This document shows, one piece after another, positions 44,683 through 59,310 of a stretch of DNA of 64,000 bases. Positions within the stretch are counted from its first letter, which is position 1. Each line of letters opens with the position of its first letter. The notes beneath the pieces were generated by a model. The model was not told the origin of the DNA, searched no databases, and saw nothing but the letters and a program-made list of their open reading frames with translations. The stretch covers positions 868,001 through 932,000 of the forward strand of contig WBMQ01000011.1 in assembly GCA_016630905.1 (NCBI GenBank). Reading direction: 5' to 3'. The stretch is from Capillidium heterosporum. Its lineage: Eukaryota; Entomophthoromycota; Entomophthoromycetes; Entomophthorales; Capillidiaceae. The translations under genes were made by a program, and so were the position numbers.

Positions 44683-45529
44683 TATAGGCTGTAGCAAAAA
44701 TATATATGGGGAATTAATATGTATGTAGATTATCTTCAATCCGTGTATTAAATGCTACTCAGTGTTTAAGCTTGTTTTGACTACATTTGCTACATCTTAT
44801 TGCCATCAAAAACTGATTTTTGAAATACATTTATATAGTTTCTAACGAATCTATAAATGTTTGTTGAAATAGCTTTTTGATTTTACTATACCCTTTATCT
44901 TTTACACAGTATAGCATTAACATAAAACTTTTGGATAGAACAGTACTCAAGAAAATTGACTTTATCAACTCTAAAGAAGCTGGTGCAACGATCTCAACAG
45001 TTTGTCTATCGTATCTGCCAATTTAAATTCTATAGGCTATTGCTTTTAGGCATAATGGTTAGTTTATAATTCCAATGGTAACAATAAGCTGTACATTGTT
45101 AAAAAGTTGCTGGGTTTTGGATTCGTGGTCTTTGCAAAGTGGTATCCAACTCGTGTGAGTAGGAATATAGCTTCAATAGATCCTATCGACATCCGTTAAC
45201 AGTACAAATGGTACTATATAGTTATAGCTTCGTGTATATAAGGCTAATATACACAAAGCTAAAAGTAGGAAAGCTTAATTGTAAAGAGCGAAATACTGAC
45301 AATAAATAATGAGAGGTATATATGAAGATTTCAAGTGTATTTTATCAAACCCTGGTAGTAAGCTAGGACAACCCTGTTAGTAAATCTACACTTTAAATCA
45401 AAAGATACCACAAACGAAACTATAAAAAGCATAAATTCAACATTTAGCGAAAGCATATTCAGAGATGAATAAGAAGGGCCAAAATTACTTAGTCCTAAGA
45501 AAAATTAAAGGGTATAAATTAATACTATT
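44683..45529. other. intergenic, nothing recognised
   Basis: 3' flank of the family B gene. No supported feature. Confidence 0.5.
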
Positions 45530-46783
45530 CGAATCATTGAAGACGCAGAATCGGATTGATGGGCCAATTTTAGCTTTAAACTAAGCTACGAGATATCCAT
45601 CGGAATCAGCCAAGCGCACCTTTGGAAGGCAGGGTAAATTTACAGTAAAGGTATCCAATTTGGTGTATCATCTCGATGTCTTGGTTTTAAACCCTGTAAA
45701 CTCAAGTTTCAATCTTTGTAGCCGGGGTAGGCAGATCAATAACCATTTAATAAAGTTGATGTTGGTGTCCAGCAAGTTGGTGCAGCACAGGATCCGGAGG
45801 GGGCTTGAAACTTCAAGTTGGCGAACCTGTGGTCCTTGACCCTGCCATCGAACTGAAATCGGTGCAACCGGGTAAGAATATCATGTAGGAGCTGAGGCAC
45901 ATTTACTCATTCTAACATTGTCAAAGGTGGAGTTGATAATGGAGGATAGGAGCTCACCTAGGTTGTGAGCTAGAGTCGTACTGTTCAAGTTAACCTTTTA
46001 GAGCTCAAGCCAGCTATACAGTGTGCTGAAAAAGGAATTGAACACGATGGGGAGAGAGACCTTTAAGTTGAAATATTTCAGTTTCGAGAAGCAGGCTCTG
46101 CCACCTGAAAATAAAGCCAGCAGTAGGTGGCCAACATCCAGTTCCAGGTATTGGAGGTTGACGAAGGTGGGTAACTTTACATCGCCTTCATAGTCAGCAA
46201 AGATACATAACTAAAAGATGTTTCGGCTGAGTAATACTTTGGAGATAGCTTCAAACTGTTCTGCTCCAATCCAGTTGACATTCAATATCAACTTCGGGTC
46301 GAAGGAGTTGGTGAAGTGGCTGTGCTTCATAGATTCGTAGCAATACAGATTCAACTCCATCAACTCCTGAAAGCACGATTCCAAAATAAAGTTAAAGCTG
46401 CTTTTGCACTTACTAAGATGTAGGTACATGCTTTTAACGTTATCAGTTAGTTGGCTAAGTTTAACTGCAATTGCTGGGCCACTATATTTGGTGACATGCG
46501 TATCTTATTGAAGTTGGGATGCTGGCATCTAAGATATGTTGATTGGTGTTGAATACAAGCTCTTGGAAAAGTGAGCCTTGCTTGAAACTAAACTTTCGCC
46601 ACCTAGGTAGTCGAATTTACTAGTATTGTAAAATGAGTATTGGATGTTGGGATTGGTGGGGTAAGCGCGTTTCTCAGTCACAAGCTTCACGTACTTAGAA
46701 ACCTGCTGTAACTCTGCACATTCTTTGACCGTCAGATTTTACAGTATCTCTTTGATTATCTTGTAAGGTAGTTGCTCCAATAT
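45530..46783 (-). pseudogene. F-box/LRR family A pseudogene
   Basis: Nearly full-length relic. The F-box begins at 46783 (LEQLPYKIIKEIL), followed at once by a TAA and then NLTVKECAELQQVSKY. Middle parts (MYLHLSKCKSSFNF; ESCFQELMELNLYCYESM; GRACFSKLKYFNLKV) and the end (NFIKWLLICLPRLQRL) align with 22330-23613. Several stops and frame changes are scattered. It keeps the Trp of IKWLL at 45743-45745, which most other decayed copies have lost. Confidence 0.85.
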
Positions 46784-47747
46784 TTCTTTCGTTTACTTGT
46801 TTACTTATTCTCTTGTTTGTAAAGATGGAGCCAGCAAGTTCACTTGAACCTTTATTATCAACATAGTCAAAGTTCAATGAACTAGGTCGTTCTAAATAGC
46901 AGTCTATTTACATTTGTAAGCCCATTGATTGGAGTTTTACTGTAACAGCCGATGGATACTTGGTCTAAAGGTATCAACTATCTGTAGATAGCTTCAACGA
47001 ACCTTCATATAAACTGATACGAACCAGAATTCCATCATCAGATGAATCCATTTGTTCCAGGTATATGTTCGATAAATTTGGAAAATTTCTAGGGCTGAAT
47101 TTGTAAAAACATGCCTTAATTTCGGAACAATAATAGTAACTTGAAACTTCATGGATCTGCTTAATATTTTAAATGATAGTGACATTACTTCCATTTGTAG
47201 TGGGTGAAAACTGCATGTAACCTAAAATATATTGTGCAGCTGTAGTTCAAGGCGTAAAAATTGAAAACTTCAGCTTTGAAGACAAGGTTTAATTGTATAA
47301 AATTAAAAGCATGTATATTGCAAAAAGGCCTATATAACAAATCATACATAAAAACTTTAAATACATTTATTAACTTCAGCTTTAAGTTAGAATATACTGG
47401 TCACTGTATTTATAACTATAATCGAAATATGCTAAAATAAGTGAATGAAACTATACGTATCACAAATCAAATATTTAGCCACAATATATATAAATGCAAG
47501 GAATACTATATATGTAGTGGGCTTTATATATATATTTATTACTGAGTTATTGTACCTTTTGGGAACAGTTATCAACACTATGATATTATCTGTCGAAAAG
47601 ATGAATCATAATGATAATTTTTCAACCAACCAAAGTAAATTTTACTATCTAGAGCAAATGGAAGTTAAGTAGGCTACATCATCCTTTATAGTAACAAGCA
47701 TACAAAGACAACCACTTGAAAAAAGTACACCTTTTCAAAGCTAAGAG
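46784..47747. other. intergenic, nothing recognised
   Basis: Open stretches at 46994-47194 and 47445-47672 show no domain. The final part is upstream DNA of the family B gene. Confidence 0.45.
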
Positions 47748-49109
47748 ATGAGTTACAAGTTCGATACTCTACCCGATCTTATAGTTGAAGAGATCCTCAA
47801 CTTGTTAGAAAGGCCTGATTGGATTCAACTTAGATACTGCGACCGACGTATAAATACTTTCTTAACACCAAAAATATACGAAACATTGAAGATCGATTAC
47901 CAGGAGTATGAAAAAGAATGGAAGAAGCTTAGAGTATTTATTCCACGATTTGGTAAATTCGTCAAGCAACTTACCTTCTATCCAACCCCCAGCTTCTGTG
48001 AAGTGAATAGTCACTTTCCCAACTTGAAGGGAGTTAGTGCCATCTTTCCATTAGGCAACCCCTACCTAGCCTATTTTATAAACAATTTACATGTAAAGAT
48101 GAAGAACCTTGCTTTAGACTACAAGGACCCGCTTCCAGTCAACTTAAATTTCCATCAAATAATGGATAGCCTAATTGACCTCACCCTAACTAACTTTCCG
48201 TTACATTTGGATGAGTCTATTTTAGATAATTTCAGTAGTTGCAAGCTTCGATCGCTCAACTTGAAGATATTTGTTGCGGATGAACGTATACTAGCTAGTA
48301 TCAATCAAAACTTCCCAAACCTCAAGGCACTGGAGTTACATGTCGCTATTTACCATCACAAATTTGATATAATTTCAACCATCTTTTTGAATTTGAAGTT
48401 ACTGGATGTTACCATCGCATACCACGAAGGCATCGAGCATTTCCCATTAACCTTTTTTCCAAGGCTTCAAGCTTTGTACTTTAAGCAGGATAAGCACAAG
48501 CGACTAGGAGGGTACGCCTGCTTTACTAAAGCTACTTTCATCGATCTACAAAGTTTGGGGCTGAGCGTAGGTATAATATCCACCGAAACTTCACAGAGGT
48601 TCCAAAGCATCAGGTATATGAATTTGAACTTACACAAGGCTTTTGATAGTGAGTCCATGAACCTTCTACTTACCCTACCTAAACTAATTCATTTGAACCT
48701 TAACGGCAATATCAGAGATAATTTATTCAAGGATGTAAGGTGTACCAGCCCAATCAAAGTATTGAAGCTTTTGGGGAATATAAACTTAAGTTATCACTTT
48801 TTCAAAATTTTACTGATGCAACTACCCTCCCTTACCAACTATACAATCTGCCCTTCGAAAGAGTATCCAAAGATAGTTAATGATGCCATCTTTAATAGGA
48901 TCGATAACGAAAGCAATTTACGTCTACAGTTTTTCACCCTACCAAGCTATGAAAAGAGATTTGTTAGTTGGGTTAGGACCTGGTCACCCAACGTTATAGT
49001 CCATTACAATAAGTGCTGTTCCTACCATGAAAAAATTCGTGGACGTACTAATTCTTTTTCATTTAGACAACAGGTTGGTCTAATAATGGACAAAATTAAA
49101 TTGACTTGA
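47748..49109 (+). CDS. F-box/leucine-rich-repeat protein, family B, member 2
   Basis: 453 residues, single exon, TGA stop. The F-box is at residues ~4-45 (FDTLPDLIVEEILNLLER, then IQLRYCDRRINTFL). LRRs continue to about residue 400 (CKLRSLNLKIFVADERIL; FPNLKALELHVAIYHH; LPKLIHLNLNGNI). It is about 30 residues longer at the C-terminus than member 1, ending in a basic tail (IRGRTNSFSF...DKIKLT). Likely an SCF adaptor; substrate unknown. The 42522-42848 fragment is a partial duplicate of its 3' end, tail included. Confidence 0.85.
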   Translation: MSYKFDTLPDLIVEEILNLLERPDWIQLRYCDRRINTFLTPKIYETLKIDYQEYEKEWKKLRVFIPRFGKFVKQLTFYPTPSFCEVNSHFPNLKGVSAIFPLGNPYLAYFINNLHVKMKNLALDYKDPLPVNLNFHQIMDSLIDLTLTNFPLHLDESILDNFSSCKLRSLNLKIFVADERILASINQNFPNLKALELHVAIYHHKFDIISTIFLNLKLLDVTIAYHEGIEHFPLTFFPRLQALYFKQDKHKRLGGYACFTKATFIDLQSLGLSVGIISTETSQRFQSIRYMNLNLHKAFDSESMNLLLTLPKLIHLNLNGNIRDNLFKDVRCTSPIKVLKLLGNINLSYHFFKILLMQLPSLTNYTICPSKEYPKIVNDAIFNRIDNESNLRLQFFTLPSYEKRFVSWVRTWSPNVIVHYNKCCSYHEKIRGRTNSFSFRQQVGLIMDKIKLT

Positions 49110-50904
49110 AAATTGATAAACTATTGACAATTATATATTACTTCAGATCGCTTTTTCAACAATACTACCTAAATCACATGTTTTATATTAGATAAAAGTA
49201 GTACTGTATGGGTTATTGATATTTGTACATGAGGGCCCTCAAAACTTATTAATAAAAATTCTGCTACAATACATTTTATCTATCCAAGTTGATATCATTT
49301 TGTCAGTGATACATGTGTTTAAACTTGTTACAGTAATCTATATACCTGTTTATAATGCAAAAAATTTCAACGATATTACATAATTATACTTGGCCTTTGT
49401 TATTGATATAAATGCTAAATGTATGGCTAATTAGATAATAAATAAGTGTATTAAAAGCGCTTTAATTATAAATTATATATTTAGCTTTTAATATACTCTT
49501 CGACTATATCACAAAAGGCCTTTTGAAAAATTACCACTGTAACTCTATCTAAGTAAACTTCACTATTAAACGACTTGAATATATGTACAAACTGGCTTTG
49601 ATCACATATATCTACTATAAACCAAACTTCTAAGCATATATAGACTAATGAAAGTGAAGGCCACATTGAAACCTAAGGCTTTTGATATGATGCTTACTAT
49701 GTACTTAGGAAAATTTATACGTATGTATGTCAGAAGTATTGACCAACTTTTCAATTTGACATATTGGAAAGTATGGGAAATATGTAACAGCTCTGGTTGT
49801 TATAATGTCGATTATTTGGTCATAGACCTATTCCCTTTTGTTTTTCTTTTGCCACCTTCCTTATCAATTTTGATTTCTCAATCCTTCACTTGTAACTATC
49901 CTAGTCACCAACTTGTTCCATATCCTAGATATTTGAATTCTTTTATCAATTATTAGCCACATAGCATTGAATACTATAACTCTGGTGGTGGTAAACTTAT
50001 CAGTAGTATTTAGCATATGTACGGTACCTTTTCTAGCTAAACTTGGCAAAGCTTAAATAATCTATAGTTAATTACGGACGGAAAATCAATCTTTCTGATA
50101 TAACTACCACCAAGGCACTAAAGGGTATTTAAACCTTTTTTATCGCTATCCAAAGCGGGCATCTTGACAACGTTCCACCTCGCTATTCGTAATTGTTACT
50201 TACCTCTTAATCCCAACCCTTAGCCATAGCTGTTGCGACAGCCTGATTCTATTTCTTAGTCTACGAACAAAGTCTTATTCCTAGTAAGTCTTTTAGTTAT
50301 TAGATAGCATGACTATGTGGTTTGATTTCTCTGCCCTCTCAGTTCACTCAGTTCCGATTTTTTCTTCTTTGGGTGATTCATATTACCAATGCAGTGGTCG
50401 GAATTGGTTCTACTGTCCAGGCTTATCCTGTCATACGCTCCCATTATGGTACCATAATTAGTTGGATTCAACGGCACCTCTTTGGACCTTACACTATAGA
50501 CAACTTTAGGATCTATAGGCTACTATATTTAAGTACAATTGTTAGTGTTCAAGTAGATTTTCAGAGTATATTCAGGCTATAAAGCTTATCAGCTTATAAC
50601 CAGTAGCTTTTACTCTGGATTTTGACCTTTGTAGGCAAAACCTAAGCTTTTAGAAAAACTTATCATGAATTGTCAATTGTATAAATCTCGCTGTACAATT
50701 TATATGTGATATATAAAGCTGAAAGTATAACAGCAAAGACTGGGAAGATCTTCCAGTAAATATATAACACAATAATATAATACAGAGATGGAATACATAA
50801 ATATAACAAAGAATACTGCTATATACAATATATATAAATATTAGTATAAAGTTTATTAAGTATGTAACACTAAATGAAACAAAGCATACCACATCAAATC
50901 ATTC
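49110..50904. other. intergenic; possible unidentified relic near 49980-50590
   Basis: Between 49980 and 50590 short coding-like pieces occur in several plus-strand frames (for example HSIEYYNSGGGKLISSI and GIGSTVQAYPVIRSHYGTII), separated by stops. I could not assign them to a family. The remainder shows nothing. Confidence 0.35.
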
Positions 50905-52147
50905 AAATCATTTGAATCGTCTGAAACTTTAAGGATCAGGAACCTAACGCTTGGATCAATTTTACCTTTAAATCAAATTACAAAAAAACTACCAGCGCCG
51001 GCAAGACGTGCCTCTGTAAGTCGGTTTAAGTCAACAGTACAGGCATTCAGCTTGGTAAATCATCTCTGTTTCTTGATTTTATACCTTTTGAATCTAAGTT
51101 TTAGGGCCTGCAACCGCAGTAGGCAAGTTAAAAGCTATTTGATAAAGCTAGTGTTGATATCCAATAGGTTGGCTAAGCATAAGGCCTGAAGAAAGGATTT
51201 ATCTTTCAAATTGACAAGCCACTTATTCTTTACCCTACTTTCAAATTTGAATCGGACTAGTTTGGTAAATATGGCTTCGAGGTGGTAAATGGCAAAGTCA
51301 ATTATCTGGACATCGTACAAAGCGAAATCGGCGGTAGCCCAGGGGAAATCTTTGAGAAAGTGGTATAAATCTCTTCAATCCAACTTCAGCTTTTTAAGCT
51401 CTGGCCAACTGGGAAACTTAGTGGCGAAATCGTAGTCCATCTTTGACAGGGTAAGGACAAGGCTAAAATATTTCAGCTTAGAAAAGCAGATTCGCTTACA
51501 TATAATACAGCTCACTAATTTGTAGTTATCTTAAACCCCTATATGCTTTATATTGGAAGATGTAGGTAACGATGGCATACAAATAAAGTATATTTACGCT
51601 TTGAATACAAAGATCTTGAGGCTAGAGAGCATCTTTGAAATGACAGCCAGCTGCTCAATGCTAGTTTCATTGATAGCAAATATCAGACACTTAAGTTTAG
51701 GGTTGTGGAGATGGACTGCTTTTAGCGAATGGTGATACTCCAGTTTCAACTCGACAAACTTCTGGAAGATAGATTCCGAGGTGGAATTTTAGTAGCTCTT
51801 GGCAATGTCGTTTAGTTTGAGTTTTTCTACCATGCAGTTGTCCTCAAAGTTGGCGTGCATGCATATCCTCTTGAGGCTGTGGATGCTTCGGAATAAAATC
51901 TGTTGGTAAGAGTCAAATATGTACTTTTGGAAGAGGTGAGCTTTGATGGAAATTAAGGCTTCATCACCCAAGTAAATAAATTTAGCTTTGCTGTAAATGA
52001 ATCTCGAGTACTGAAATTGGTGGAGTAAGCATGGCGTTCTGTCATCGGTTTAAGGCACTTAGATATTAACTCCAATTCATCACATTCGTTGACGCTCAAG
52101 TTCGTTAATATCCTCTCGATTATCTTGTAAGGTAATCGTTCTAACAT
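50905..52147 (-). pseudogene. F-box/LRR family A pseudogene
   Basis: ATG at 52147 and an undamaged F-box (LERLPYKIIERILTNL, then CDELELISKCLKPM), followed by frame loss near 51955. Later segments align with the intact family A gene (IKAHLFQKYIFDSYQQIL; SIEQLAVISKMLSSL; LVRFKFESRVKNKWL; SFIK-stop-LLTC). A TAG at 51135-51137 replaces the Trp of IKWLLTC. Confidence 0.85.
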
Positions 52148-52696
52148 ACCTTTATTATGTTCTCTCAAATTTATTAATGACATATAGTCGCCTATTTTTT
52201 GTCTTTTTGTATAAAAATATTGTGTTTATTAACTTTTCTCGTCCTTCATAATTGGATCAATAAATCAATTTTAAGGAATAGTTAGCATTGCTCAAAGTTT
52301 AGAATGCAAAAAATTTACCTATATTTGTAACATTTTTTATAATATGGTATATCTACCCCATAACAACTATCTTAGACTAGTATTTAAAGAATATTAAATG
52401 GAAAGCTTACGTGGGTTTGATTGTAAAAGACTGAAGGTCACTACATTAACGATAAAGAGACTTTGACCTATAAACCTAAAAAATATTTATACGAATATTT
52501 CAAATATATTTACTGAACTCTGATATTAAGTTGAAGTGTACCAGTTAGTAGACCTAAAGCTTAAAAAAGTAAATATAAAACACAAACGAAAAAACTTTAA
52601 CCATCACAAACTTAATATGTGGTGTAGCTATATATAAATATGAAAATTTCAATTTTGCTTTTAATATAAGGAGATTTGGGATGAATTGTATTGCAT
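52148..52696. other. intergenic, nothing recognised
   Basis: AT-rich spacer between two minus-strand family A relics. Confidence 0.5.
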
Positions 52697-53651
52697 TTAT
52701 TCACCTGAAGCTTTGAGGACTTGAAATCTAACTGATGGGTCAATTTTAGTTTTGATCCAACCCGTAAACTGTTTGCCAGTACCAACAAGATGTACGTTCA
52801 TAAAACAGTCTAAGTTCACTTTACAAACGTCCAATTTCTGTATCATCCTTTACCTTTCTATTTATATCTTTTAAACACGAGCCCCAAGTTTTACAACTCG
52901 GATAGGCAAGTCAGCAATCATTTAGTGAAGCTGATGGTAGCACCCACAAGATGGATGAAATTCAAAGCTCGGAGACTGCTAAACCTCAAACCCAAGAATC
53001 CATATTGTTCCTTCGTATTTGAATTGTACGAGTTTTTGAACATGTTTTCGATAAAGTGAAAGATAAAATCTACTTGATTTAACGCAGAATAAGATCAGTA
53101 ATAATCAAGAAGTCATTTGAGACATAATTCAAAACTTCTCAAGCCATGCTCAGCCTCCTAAGTTGAGACCAACTAGGGAGTAAATCATAGAAACCATGAT
53201 GGCTCCTTGAGTAGGAAGCGATAAAATTGAGGTATTTCAGCTTGAGGAAGCAAGTAGCAGCGTCACCGTTCCTCTCACGTAGGTGTAAGTACAGGCTTCT
53301 AATTGTGTTGATTAATTGATTGGATTTGGTTACGACTGTTGAATCACCAGCATGGAAGTATAGCCGTATCTTTTGAGATTGTGAATGTTTAAGCTCAAAA
53401 ATGAGTCGGTGCAGTTAAAAATGAACTCCTGGAGGTGGTGAATGTTCCTTGAGATTAAGATCTCGCCACTAGGAAAGCTCAATTTGGGGATATCAAAAAC
53501 TATGTGTTTGGTGTTGAAGTTGGTAGAATAGGTACTGCTGTTCAGTAACCGGATTGAGGCACTTTGATGCTTATTGTAGGGTAGCATAGTTGTTGATATT
53601 CAAATTCACTAACACCTGTTTGATTATTTCGTAAGGTAGGCGCTCCAGCAT
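52697..53651 (-). pseudogene. F-box/LRR family A pseudogene, internally shortened
   Basis: ATG at 53651 starts MLERLPYEIIKQVLVNLN, and the original end (VLKASGE then TAA at 52697-52699) is still recognisable. Internal stops and frame changes are numerous, and the total span is shorter than the 1,284-base intact gene, so internal deletion is likely. At 52918-52920 a TGA replaces the Trp of the IKWLLTC segment (SFTK-stop-LLTC). Confidence 0.82.
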
Positions 53652-54929
53652 CTCTTGAAGATTGAGTTCATCAACTTAATATGTTTCAAAGTAGCTAGCA
53701 TATAAAATTCGGTTTAATTGTAGTATAGCTAATAGCTTTAACTATTTTAATACACAATTAATTTGGGATTTTAGCTGTTCATTTTGAAACAGTTTATTTG
53801 GACTTTATAGTCAGAATGGAAATTTTTCAATATGTTCAATCAGCACTTTTCAGTTTTTAGAGCAAGGATGATCGAGATAGAGTTGCATAGATTTTATAGC
53901 TAGTTTAGTAAAAGATGCTAACAGTTCAAAACCTATTGTGTAAATGTAAATCTTAATGCAAGATATTGAAGGTTACAGGTTTAGATGCAGCGAAAGTATA
54001 GCAAATAGCCTACAATACTCCTCAATTTATTCAAATTTAAAGGTTGAGAAGATAAGTGATGAGTGGAAATATCAACAGTCTACTCAGCTTATTATATAAA
54101 GTAATTTTATTTTAGGGAAGCAGTATTGACTTCACTATTAGTCCTTCAACCCATTTATCAACCGACTTTAGCTACTTTTCCCTGTTACCTTTAGCATCAG
54201 TTTCATGAATGACCATATCAAAGTAGCCGGGGATACGGTATTTGACTTGATTGATGCTGTAATTAACTTAATTTTCAGTTTATCACCTTTCCCATTAATA
54301 AAGTTAAACCTATTTAATGAGTTCAAGCTCAGTAATCCTGTGCTATTTTCAGGTTCTTTTGATATATAAGGTGATGGAAGTCGTTTTTGGAAAAGGGAAA
54401 GTAGAAATTCCGATGTAAAATTTTAAAAATGGCTATTTATACTTGGAAATCATCCCAATTTAATAAACCTATATTATACGTTGACACTTCCTATATACTT
54501 TAAGATATAGTATAGTCTTTTACATTTGTACATACCGAACTTCAAGTTATTATTGTACATTTTCTTCAGTGTGAACATGGAAAACTTTGTGACTTTATCA
54601 AAAAACCTATGCAACACATTTCTTTGGCCGTTTTATACTATATCTTTGGTAAAGGAATAGAGATGCGCTAGATTAATCGTAAAATGAACCTTAGGGGAAA
54701 TATTTAGCTATATTAAAGACCTTTGTCTTGATTGGAAGGTGAGCCTAAACTTGGATGAAGTCTGCAAAGACAATGCAATTCAGCTCAATTCAAATACTTG
54801 GAATAACTTGTTCTAAAATATTTATTCTCAGATAAACTATTTCTAAAAAATTCAACTCAACCATCCTAACAACTACAGCTAAAGCAACAAACCCTTACCA
54901 ACATCCAAAAGCACTCAACTTTCTCAACG
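53652..54929. other. intergenic, nothing firm
   Basis: A short coding-like stretch near 54118-54207 (SIDFTISPSTHLSTDFSYF) ends in stops and is unidentified. The last part is upstream DNA of the kinase gene. Confidence 0.4.
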
Positions 54930-56038
<1,109 letters not shown>

Positions 56039-56890
56039 AGCAGTTTAAGACTTTTCAAAATAGTTTTTACGATGTACTTGATATGCTTCTAACCAACTTT
56101 TAGTTGGTATCAGCTGCAACTTGACTAACGGTATCCTTACTCTACCTTACCTGCCTATTTAAAATGAAGGTACGGTAGATCAACTTTCTACAAGTCTGTA
56201 AATTAGAATTGGAGTTTTAAATGGCATCTATACTATAAACTTGTCTAATTATGTAATGTATAAAGGAATGTTCAATATTTGAGGGTATGAACTTCAGTTC
56301 ACTATTTCTGTTAATTTTTTATTTTGACGTAGGTGATTTGATACAATTTATTTAGTTATATGAGTTTAAACAAGCTTCCATCTAGGTCTTCAAATAAGCT
56401 AATGACCTTTTATATTTGACTTATAAGCGAAAGTTTATTAAATCAATATTTTGAACTATATATTCAAATATACTCTGTATATTTTCAAAACGGTATTATT
56501 CACTTCATTCACCTTCATCTCGTTGGTAGCTTTTAACGTATATAATGTAGGAATTGAATTGGTAATGTAAAAGGTATCTGTATGTACATGTTGATAACTG
56601 ATACCAACTTTTATTACAAGCTATCTAGTTTTCTATTCATGTTTTAGGATGGAATTGAATCCGTGTTCTTATTAGCCATGAATTTTCTATAGCTAAGGCA
56701 TGCAATAGAAAAAGAATTTTATAATGAGCCTCAGCTTATACTTAAATTACAAGGTGCTATGAAATAGAAATACAAAACTTTTCAAAAGCATCAATGTATG
56801 TACAGCAAATTAAATAACACTTCACTTTAATGTAAAAAATATCTACCCTGTGCTACAACTTTCCATCCTTTTAAAAAATCATCGCCATCT
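56039..56890. other. intergenic between convergent genes, nothing recognised
   Basis: Lies between the 3' ends of the kinase and SQOR genes. No supported feature. Confidence 0.5.
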
Positions 56891-58361
56891 TTAGTTGTTA
56901 CTAGGGTTCAAAAACCTTCTAAAAGGCTTAGGTCCACTCCAACTTCCCTTCAACAGACCATTCCAATAGATACTAGGAATAAAATCCTTGGTCAAGCTGT
57001 AAGCGAACTTACTAGGTTGAGCCTGGTCGAAACTAAAAGTCTCCAAAGGCTTACCAGTGTAGCCTGAGAACTCGGCCAAGATCAACTTGTTGTCACCGAC
57101 GAATAATGGGCAGGAGGTATAACCTTCGTACTTGGAATCCTTAGTTGCGTCTTGGACATTGTTGGATTGGTTAACTAGGTTGGTAGCTAGGACCTGGGAT
57201 TGTTCGGTAATAGCTGCTGCTGTCTTGGAGGTGGGTAAATTGGAACAGTCACCTAGCGCGAACACGTTGCTAAACTTGTTGTGACGCAAGGTATGCTTAT
57301 CGACGTCGACGTAGCCGTTGGCATCGACCAACCTGGAATCTTTAACAAAGTCAAAGGGTCCCATAGGTGGGGTGACGTGAATGAAATTGAAAGGCAGCTC
57401 TATCTCCTTATCCTGGGTCTTGAAGGTAGCGACTTTGGATTTACCATCGATAGCAATGAGGTCATGGTTGAGTTGAACTTGGATGTCCTTGGACTTGGCA
57501 ACTTTGTGGAGCTGTTCACCATATTTGTCAATGGCGAAGATCTTGGGTAGTCCGGAAAGGAATTTCATCTGCACATTGGGGCGCACTTGATTTTTGACTA
57601 AAATGTCGTGAGCTAGGTAGGCGATCTTCTGAGGGGCACCAGCGCACTAACAGATTTAAAAAAGTTGAATAATTTAGAAAGCTAGTAGGAAGTGGCATAG
57701 GCTACCTTTATGGGAGTAGATGGCTGAGTGAATAATACGTTTCCTTCCTTGACTTGGTTTAGGAACTCGAATGTCTTTTCGACATGATCAGCTGCATAGT
57801 TGGTGGATATGGATTGGGTACCGATTGATTCCTTCAATCCTTTGATCTTGGAATACTTGAGTTCGACACCACTAGCTACTACTAGGTATTCGTAACTTAA
57901 CTATAGAATGGAATCAATGAAAAATGATATAAAAAAGGTGAGTTACCGAACTGTTGTTGGATAGAACAACTTTGTTGTTTTCAGGGTCGAAAGAAGTGAC
58001 TTTATCCTGCACCCAAACTGAATTTTGAGGGATAACCTGTTGGGTGGACTGCTGTGAATCCTTCAAGGTTTTCAGGCCAGCACCTACCAAAGTCCATAGC
58101 GGTTGATACTATTGATAAACAAATTTGTTGAACAAATATAAGTTATAAAAAACTTACGTTATGAACAGTCGAAGGCTCAACGATAGCGATCTCATCCTTT
58201 CCAAACTTTTTGGCCAACTTGGCAGCAACTGCAATACCAGCTGTACCACCTCCTACTACGACTACTTTGTAACTACTCACAGTTGGTAAAGTTGTAGTGG
58301 TAGCGAAGCTTCTGTTTAAGAGCCTAACTGAAGGGCTCTTCATTAAGCTTGTATATTTCAT
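56891..58361 (-). CDS. SQOR: sulfide:quinone oxidoreductase, mitochondrial, four exons
   Basis: Oxidises hydrogen sulfide and passes the electrons to ubiquinone at the inner mitochondrial membrane. Minus-strand exons are 58361-58158, 58108-57947, 57900-57706 and 57646-56891, joined by phase-0 introns of 49, 46 and 59 bases; total 438 residues (human SQOR ~450). The N-terminal ~30 residues are Ser/Thr/Arg-rich, like a mitochondrial presequence. The FAD-binding motif VVVGGGTAGIAVA follows. The redox cysteines are Cys188 (CAGAPQK) and Cys366 (YTSCPLF); their spacing of 178 equals that of the human enzyme as I recall it. ALGDCSN is the second flavin-contacting motif. It ends NPSNN with TAA. Related to fission yeast hmt2. 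Confidence 0.93.
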
Positions 58362-58441
58362 CTTTGAACGTATCTATTGATCTTTTTCTTTGGCAGTTGG
58401 AATGACGTTTGAAAGAAGCGACTTTTCGAAAGATTCCGAAG

Positions 58442-58449
58442 CTTTTATA
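58442..58449 (-). promoter_or_regulatory. TATA box of SQOR
   Basis: TATAAAAG on the minus strand, about 80 bases upstream of the ATG at 58361. Confidence 0.65.
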
Positions 58450-59310
58450 CCCGATTCCATGTCACGTAAAAAGTTGAAGTTTTGACGACATAACTTACTT
58501 CACTCTTTAGTTGGATGGTGCCATAACTTAGAAATATGGGTCGATAATTTGTAATGTGGATAAGAGACTTGTCGGTTGAGATAAAGCTCATCAAGGTGTT
58601 GGGGATATACACTACCATAAGCCCATGCATTCAAGGTCTAATTCATTACAAGGTGGAAAGTCTAGATCCAAAGGCTTAGTTTATTGAATCCATTACTCTG
58701 TTCAGTATTATTTTGGAGTGTTTTGCATATTCAATTAGAAAAATTTCAAAATAATGCTAAATAGAGAAATAAAGAAAAACTATTTTACCAGCTTAATACT
58801 TTCTTATCAATAATCTAAAGAACCTATAGAATCGAAAAGAGGCTATATTGTCGATATAAATCTAGAATTTAGTTGATAACAGGGATATTGATAGCTTGGG
58901 AAATCTTTATATATTATCCGAAAAATATACTTGATCAATAGTTCAATTTCTGTAGCTCCTATGAAAGTAAAAACTGTAGAAGTGGGTATTTATACTAAGT
59001 TCAAAGCTTCGACCAATCTATGTTGCTACTTTTACTTTTTAGAATTGTATATACTATTTAGCCTAAATATATTCTTATGTTCTATATTTACAATGCACGC
59101 ATATTTAAAACTTTTCCCTAAAAAATGCTCAAATGTATATCATTGCCCAAAATTTAACATATATGTTATATAATGAATGGCATTTTCAAAGTCAAAACTT
59201 TTCCTTATGGTTCCTAAAAAACTCGGGCTATATTCATTAGTTATATGATTCTATTTTAGAGAAAGGTTCATCGGGAACTATTATATTTGGTAGTAGTCCA
59301 TCCGACAAAA
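58450..59310. other. intergenic, nothing recognised
   Basis: Upstream of SQOR and of the tRNA-Val gene. An 80-codon frame at 58931-59173 has no domain. Confidence 0.45.

Noticed and set aside
49648-49956. 102-codon plus-strand frame as a membrane protein gene
   Set aside because: Hydrophobic composition is expected by chance in T-rich DNA, and no homologous or structural pattern was recognised.
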